A stretch of DNA of 64,000 nucleotides from Saururus chinensis (Eukaryota > Streptophyta > Magnoliopsida > Piperales > Saururaceae): assembly GCA_035235625.1 (NCBI GenBank), contig CP141142.1, positions 42,945,644-43,009,643 on the forward strand. Direction: 5' to 3'. This document shows, piece after piece, positions 63,105 to 64,000 of the stretch. Each line of letters begins with the position of its first letter. Position 1 is the stretch's first letter. Under the pieces are notes generated by a model. That model made no database searches. It had not been told where the DNA came from and saw only the letters and a program-made list of their open reading frames with translations. The position numbers were made by a program, and so were the translations under genes.

Positions 63105-63854
63105 ATGTCCCTCCCTATATAGCATAAGAGATTTATGGTGTTTCTCTAGAGTGGCAGCCAAAGTGGCCGTACGGGCATGATATCTCCGAATTCCGCAAAA
63201 CTACCCGAGAACACTCCCAAGGACCCTCAAACACTATATAGTTAGGTGGGGACATCTTTTGAATCCAAAACGGTGCTAGTTGGCTATGTGTCCCAACATA
63301 GCCAACTATGTGTGCGCATTATTGCGGCATTTCTACGCAACGTTGCACACACATGTTGCGGAACGTTGCAGGCCTTCCCCGCAACGCCTGTACACATTAT
63401 ATGCAACACTAAGGGCAGTTCCCAAAATGAATGCACACCTCATATACAACACATTCCCACGTGTGTGCGCCCCAGCACGTGTCACGAGTAGTCCGCTCCA
63501 CTACCCCGTGACACTACGCTTGTAGTCGGCTTAAAAATGATGGACGACACTTCCCCTTGCGCAGAGGTAGATTCCTTGTCCAGCTCAGGTAAGGCGGAAG
63601 GAACCTCCCCTAGCGTCGGGATAGTCTCTTCGTCTGGCTCGGGCATAACGGACAGGGCCTCCTCTTGCCTCGGGTTGTTTTAACCTTATAGAGGGGTTAT
63701 CTCGAAAAATGGACCCTCTCACGACGTCGGGCACCCTCGAATTAGGTAAAAATAGTTTTTAAACGGGTAAAAATGAACGAGAAATAGTTAAAAAACATAC
63801 GTTTGAAGTATAAAATTGTATCTGCCGCATTAGCTTACCTTGCTGTCTGCCACA

Positions 63855-63911
63855 GTGCGTCAGCTCTGGCTGACGCACAAAATAATATATATATATATAT
63901 ATATATATATT
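63855..63911. repeat. Perfect short hairpin beside an (AT)n run
   Basis: GTGCGTCAGC and its exact complement (63855-63878) enclose a 4-nt loop, followed by an AT run at about 63893-63911. It lies in the inverted family 2 LTR, near where other members carry their own GC-rich palindromes. Confidence 0.8.
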
Positions 63912-64000
63912 ATTTTTAAATTCAAAACAAAAATAAAACTTTAAACGTGTGTAACTCCTTACCCCGAACATAGAATCACACGGTCTTGGTACTGCTGGAC

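Larger units (their letters stand above)
59178..63513. mobile_element. About 865-bp LTR-like element inside the inverted LTR, itself split
   Basis: The ends TGTCACGG (59178) and CCGTGACA (to 63513) are perfect 8-bp inverted repeats, and CTAC flanks both sides (59174-59177 and 63514-63517). Taking out the solo LTR at 59639-63104 and one target repeat leaves about 865 bp. TG...CA ends suggest a solo LTR of a third, GC-richer family. A 4-bp target repeat is slightly short for an LTR element, so the class is not certain. Confidence 0.7.
58179..64000 (-). mobile_element. Inverted family 2 LTR, host of nested insertions, running off the window
   Basis: 58179-59177 and 63514-64000 together read, on the minus strand, like the family 2 LTRs. 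The complement of 58640-58960 matches 57230-57640 (GGTAGTTATTTGGTATA, GGGAAGATCC), and the complement of 63940-64000 matches 56170-56240 (GGTACCAAGAACGTGCGATT region). The 3' end on the minus strand is GTCGGGGCGTAACA at 58179. The other end lies beyond 64000, so no target repeat can be tested. It is split by the element at 59178-63513. Confidence 0.8.

Overview
The window is nuclear DNA of a flowering plant. The evidence is AT-rich sequence, multi-exon genes with short GT-AG introns, and plant-type gene families (GH20 beta-hexosaminidase of the HEXO3 type, ankyrin-PGG membrane protein, HOL/thiol methyltransferase, F-box). It also holds plant transposons: long solo LTRs, a Ty1/copia element, Stowaway and hAT MITEs. 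I cannot name the species. Exon borders come from reading splice signals and checking that phase and length close; no transcript data were used.

Four host genes look intact, all on the minus strand: an S-adenosylmethionine-dependent thiol/halide methyltransferase (8 exons, 238 aa, CDS 11557-14748); a plastid-type conserved protein with a DprA-like nucleotide-binding core (6 exons, 290 aa, CDS 23948-26898); a HEXO3-like beta-N-acetylhexosaminidase (14 exons, 534 aa, CDS 34639-45107); and an ankyrin-repeat/PGG membrane protein of the ITN1 type (3 exons, 536 aa, CDS 49956-52002). In each the spliced length is a multiple of three.

Layout: 1-931 is the right end of a long solo LTR. 952-14960 is a tandem duplication of the methyltransferase locus. 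Copy A (952-4820) is decayed and keeps only exons 1, 7 and 8. Copy B (6898-14960) holds the intact gene and a later solo-LTR insertion in its 3' flank. A third, more broken copy lies between 17455 and 22270, split by about 2.3 kb of unrelated sequence and a hairpin MITE. Between copies B and 3 are a compound microsatellite, an F-box pseudogene, a transposon-protein remnant and a minisatellite. From 23.9 kb on come the DprA-like gene, a 3.4-kb solo LTR, a clean hAT MITE, the HEXO3 gene (with a complete but dead copia element in one intron and Stowaway MITEs nearby), a large hAT-like element and the ankyrin gene. The right end (55.5-64 kb) is a pile of nested LTRs.

The genes do not form a pathway or cluster. 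The best content is structural: three levels of nested LTRs, several exact target-site duplications that prove solo LTRs, a tandem duplication that caught an LTR edge, and a three-copy methyltransferase array with one survivor. I found no convincing undescribed biological system.
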